A stretch of DNA of 64,000 bases from Tubulanus polymorphus (taxonomy: Eukaryota; Nemertea; Palaeonemertea; Tubulaniformes; Tubulanidae), in contig NC_134033.1 in the NCBI RefSeq assembly GCF_964204645.1, positions 11,367,155 to 11,431,154 of the forward strand, written 5' to 3'. Shown piece by piece: positions 60,287 through 64,000 of the stretch. A model generated the notes under the pieces. It made no database searches and was not told the origin of the DNA. It worked only from the letters and a program-made list of their open reading frames with translations. The position numbers and the translations under genes are program-made. Position 1 is the stretch's first letter, and each line of letters begins with the position of its first letter.

Positions 60287-63200
60287 ATGGCATCAATGAT
60301 ATCGCATTTAGACAGTTCACTGATTGAAGCCGCAGTCGAATGTCACGGGCTCGAGTTATTAGAATTAATACACCGAGAACAATCATGTTCATCCGCGTTA
60401 CCCAGTCTGATGGGTACCGGAATTACTTCACTGTTTGGCGGAAAGTAAGTACTTATAAGAAATAGGGCTACAGTTATCTAAAAGAACTCCGGAGTAATCT
60501 TCACTGCGGGGAAATCTGACTTTTCTCGGAAATGCGTGAAAAATCATGGTTCAGTTGCTCAAACTTAGCAGGTTTACTATTCCTGCATAATATTTTTGTT
60601 CATCACTTTGAAAACTTACTTCACAGTCCTTATCATCTGCCTGGTATTTCGTCCTTATTTAGCTAGTATGAGAAAACCTTTTCTTAAAATGTAAGTTTAA
60701 CTGATCATTTGTGACATGGTGTTTTGATTTAAACAATTCATAGGGAAGAGGATCAACGTAAGAAATTTCAGCAGTTTATCGCGCGTAAAGCCGACATGTT
60801 GTTTCATCCGTCTCAGTTGGAACAGCCTTCTCCAGCTCTGCCGATATCGGATTTGGACGAAAAAGGTAATATCGCCATTTACAATGAATTATTCTGTCAA
60901 ACGAGTAGTTCGACTATTTCTGAGTGACTGTTTTTTATTGTTGATCTGTATTGAAGTTACAAATACGTCACGAATATTCAGTTAACCTTTAAACATCAAT
61001 GGTAACTCCTATTGATACAAGCACCTGAAATATCAGTCATGTTTTGATATCGATTGAAGAATGTTCGTTGTTCAATGCGACTGAATTGTGAATGTTTTTG
61101 TTTTATGATTAATTCTAGAACTATACGTTGTGTTGCCACCATTGGAAAGTTTTATGGATTTAAGCGCTGCCGATCGGAAGAACCACTTCATGAAGGTACA
61201 TATGTTTGTTTACTATCTTATACCCTTGTGATGCTGGTTTCAGAATATAGTAGACTGACTCTGTTTACCCAGGATTTGAAATGCTTCAGATTATCGTGTG
61301 CTCCGCCTGATAATATATTACAAATTTCTCGCTCCAATAGATCATGATAATGACTGCTCCCTGCCCCATGATTGGTCCTGAAACATCCAAGGCAAGCGGG
61401 AGTTAACTGCACAGGCTAGCTATAATCAATTAACAGTTTGCTTCAAACTTTTCAGTCTAGAAAATGCTTGACAAATGCTCACTTTTGCCAGAGCTTGCTG
61501 CCACCCTCAGGCAGTATCTGATATTATTGTCTTGTATGTTTTATTTCCAGAGTATTCGAAAAGGCGACATTCTAATCGGAAGCGTTTTGTCGGTGCAAGA
61601 CAGCGGACTGACGATACAAGTGTTATGTATGGACGCTGGTAAAGCGAGATATCTCGACCAAACACGAATAGTGGTATGTCAGGAATTAGGCAAATCACAT
61701 CTCTTGATGAGCCGGATGCCTGTAGACGCTAACCTTATTCATGTTGTTTTTCAGGGATTTTGTCCGGTGCGCGAGCTGCCGAAGTATTACGCGCACGAAG
61801 ATCCGCTCGATTTGATCAAGATCAAAGATAAAGTGAGAGTTATCGTCATCGGCGTAGCAGACGGACGCCTGACGTTCTCGATGCATCCGCACGCCCTCGC
61901 CGAAACTCAACGTACCTTCAAACTGGTAAATATATCGATGAAATTTCTTTTCTGCGCTGTTCATTGAAGAATAATTTGGAGGTTAGAAAATTTCCATTTT
62001 CTTTTTGAATATATGATCTGGTCGATAAACTGCCCAAATGTGAAATCATCGACGTTATTTTGAGTTTTCATACATAATGCTAGAATATCTACGCACACAC
62101 GGATCCTGCTTACAGTTATGCAGATAATCTTGAACCAAATTTAGTGTGCGATACATTTAGATTAATTATCATATAATTCAACATACATTTATAAAGGCAT
62201 GTAGTTGAACCATAGATATCATCCTGATCAAATCAAAATCGCGATCTGGATTAAGCAATGTTGATTGTATAAGTATTTTTACTATTTTTCAGGGAGTATT
62301 CGATGATAACGAAGAAATGCCTTTGCATTATCGGTAAGATATTAGATACATTTTACTTGTCTATAGCCATATAAACAGATATTTTCAAGCACTGGCTGGA
62401 CCCCAGTAGTAATCTAATGACATGGCTGCTATATCTGAAAAATATCTTTTCACCGTATTCCGATTTGCCTAGATCTGCCCCTGTAGATGTTCTTAACAAA
62501 GAGTAGTTTCAATTTGGATTTGTATTTGCAATGCTAGATTTATTTTACCGGTCCGAACTTCGACAGCCTGCTCTAAAGGCTCTTGTTCGTTTTCCCAAAT
62601 TGTCTAGAACTTCCCGATTTTCTCGATGAAGTCTCAACATTCACGGACCTCACATGATTCTCAATTCTGAAACGTATTTAGGCATCATTTATTTAAATGT
62701 ACGCATAAAATTTGAATTTTTCAACCCCCCTTCCCCCTCTGTACGCAAAATCGGCCATTTTCTCATATACATTAAGCATTACAGTACGCAATTGCACTGA
62801 CCCCTCCCCTAATGCGTACGTAATAAATGAATGACTCCTTACGATGTTGTTGTTCAGGTTAAGCGAGTCGGTGATCGGAAAATCTTACAGTCGAATGCTG
62901 GAGACGACTTCGTCGTTCAACAACCAGAACAACGTCGCGTATTTAGGAAATTTTTTCCGCCTCGACGAAAGCGCGCCGCCGTCGTTGATGAGAGGACTGC
63001 GACGGTTAGAAATACCGAAGCACGAATACGCCGACTCGTTGCAGAAAACGCAGTCGTACAAGTTTTCGTTGAGAAGCGTCGCGGATGGCGTGCGAGAATT
63101 CAAGGCGGGAAACTGCACTGAGGCGATACAACACTTGAACAAGGCTTTGAAAATCGACCCGCAAAATGTTGAGGCTCTCGTCGCGAAAGGTGCCCTGTAA

Positions 63201-64000
63201 GTAGAGAAATCCAGATCTGACTAAAATTTCTATTTGAGAGTAGTTTTTTCATTTTAGAGCTTACTCTATGATCCTGGGTCCTGTTGTTCAAAAGTTTGCT
63301 TAGATTTAAACAAGTAATAGTTGACATAATGACAATTAAAAGTGCATTGTTACTATGATACTCTCCCCTGGTGGTAGTTGAGTTCCTTGGTCGAAGGAAA
63401 AATCTTCCTCTAATCCGCGCGAATGAGTGGTTGCTGGTTTGGGATGAAGAAGAAACTCTACTCAAATCTGTTTATTATTTCTCTTAGTTTCGCCAATAAC
63501 GAGAGCTACCTGAAAGCGATAGAAGATTTTGAGAAGGCGCTCGAACTGAATCCTCACCATGTGAACGCTCGAAAGTATATCTGCCAAACGCTGGTCGCGT
63601 ATGGAAGAAGGTGAGAGAATCTCTCGTGTAGTCTTTGTGTTTCCATTTCATGTTTCACATGGAACAGCTCTTCAGGAACCGAATGATTGAATCATTAACC
63701 CAAAGATCAATTTCAGCATACAAAGGGAGAAATGTGGCTTAGCCATGTTCTAGTTGAAGGTTGTTTTAAAATTGGATTGGATTTTAATTGAAATGTAGAA
63801 AGAATTCTGAAAGATGTTTCTGTGAGTGTTTTTTTCTGGAGCATTCACTGTAGAGAGGTTTCACTATTCCTCGCTTGCCTCAATGGCGGTGCCAGTATCC
63901 CTTCGAATTGAGTTAAGTTTAAGTCTTTGTTTTGATTGAATTGTAGCTTACAAGAAATGAAAAACTACAAAGATGCGATGGCTTTTTACCGACGAGCTCT
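60287..64000 (+). CDS. TTC14: Tetratricopeptide repeat protein 14 (5' part, 9 exons; 3' end outside window)
   Basis: Coding exons are 60287-60444, 60744-60865, 61119-61195, 61551-61673, 61755-61925, 62293-62333, 62858-63196, 63488-63610 and 63947-64000 (continues). Phases agree and give 402 residues so far. The family order is clear: an N-terminal helical part ([26 protein letters not shown]), [20 protein letters not shown], an S1 RNA-binding domain at about 120-205 ([14 protein letters not shown], split from [17 protein letters not shown]), [15 protein letters not shown] in the linker, then TPRs from about 310 ([20 protein letters not shown], then [17 protein letters not shown] and [13 protein letters not shown]). 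S1 plus TPR suggests an RNA-associated nuclear role; the molecular function of the family is poorly known. The lysine/serine-rich C-terminus seen in vertebrates would lie beyond the window. Confidence 0.93.
63365..63420 (+). mobile_element. SINE tail fragment in TTC14 intron
   Basis: GGTGGTAGTTGAGTTCCTTG followed by GTCGAAGG matches the tail region of the minus-strand SINE at 2690-2828. Confidence 0.45.

Overview
The window is nuclear DNA of a multicellular animal. Its genes have many short exons bounded by GT...AG introns of about 0.2-4 kb, and the spaces between are AT-rich and full of tRNA-derived SINEs, terminal-inverted-repeat (TIR) elements and minisatellites. Three proteins are conserved animal housekeeping families. 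A DUF229 membrane protein and a chromodomain-bearing Ty3/gypsy integrase fit a marine invertebrate. A lophotrochozoan (mollusc- or annelid-like) source is my inference, not something the sequence proves.

Layout. 435-4539 (minus): the first eight coding exons of an importin alpha of the KPNA3/KPNA4 type, running off the left edge. About 4.6-14.2 kb: gene-poor, with SINE fragments, a 20-unit array of 29-bp repeats each carrying a Pol III B box (11.0-11.6 kb), and a near-perfect 77-bp palindrome (13.1 kb). 14300-26820 (plus): a complete long-chain acyl-CoA synthetase of the ACSL3/ACSL4 type, 13 coding exons and 709 codons. Its intron 9 holds a separate intronless 117-aa reading frame behind a TATA box, and its intron 10 a 34-bp minisatellite of about 25 copies. 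About 26.9-37.7 kb: no recognisable gene, but several clear DNA transposon relics and two adjacent minisatellites (22 bp and 16 bp). 37835-39850 (minus): an intact single-exon DUF229 (alkaline-phosphatase/sulfatase fold) type II membrane protein. 40-51 kb: a long TA microsatellite, a tRNA-Gly-like sequence without a D arm, and piggyBac-like and other elements. 51.4-52.9 kb: a TTAA-flanked TIR element. 52.95-55.98 kb (minus): an internally deleted Ty3/gypsy LTR retrotransposon. 57360-58695 (plus): a predicted single-pass membrane protein with a 23-residue charged repeat, interrupted by a frameshift. 60287-64000 (plus): the first nine coding exons of TTC14 (S1 domain plus TPRs), running off the right edge.

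The host genes (nuclear import, fatty-acid activation, a secretory-pathway enzyme-like protein, an S1/TPR protein) show no functional link; this is ordinary animal gene order. The unusual content lies in the repeats: tandem arrays that amplify Pol III promoter sequence, several TIR families with readable target-site duplications, and a minisatellite that resembles a stretch of the neighbouring coding sequence. All exon boundaries were read by eye from splice signals and frame continuity; no database search was run.
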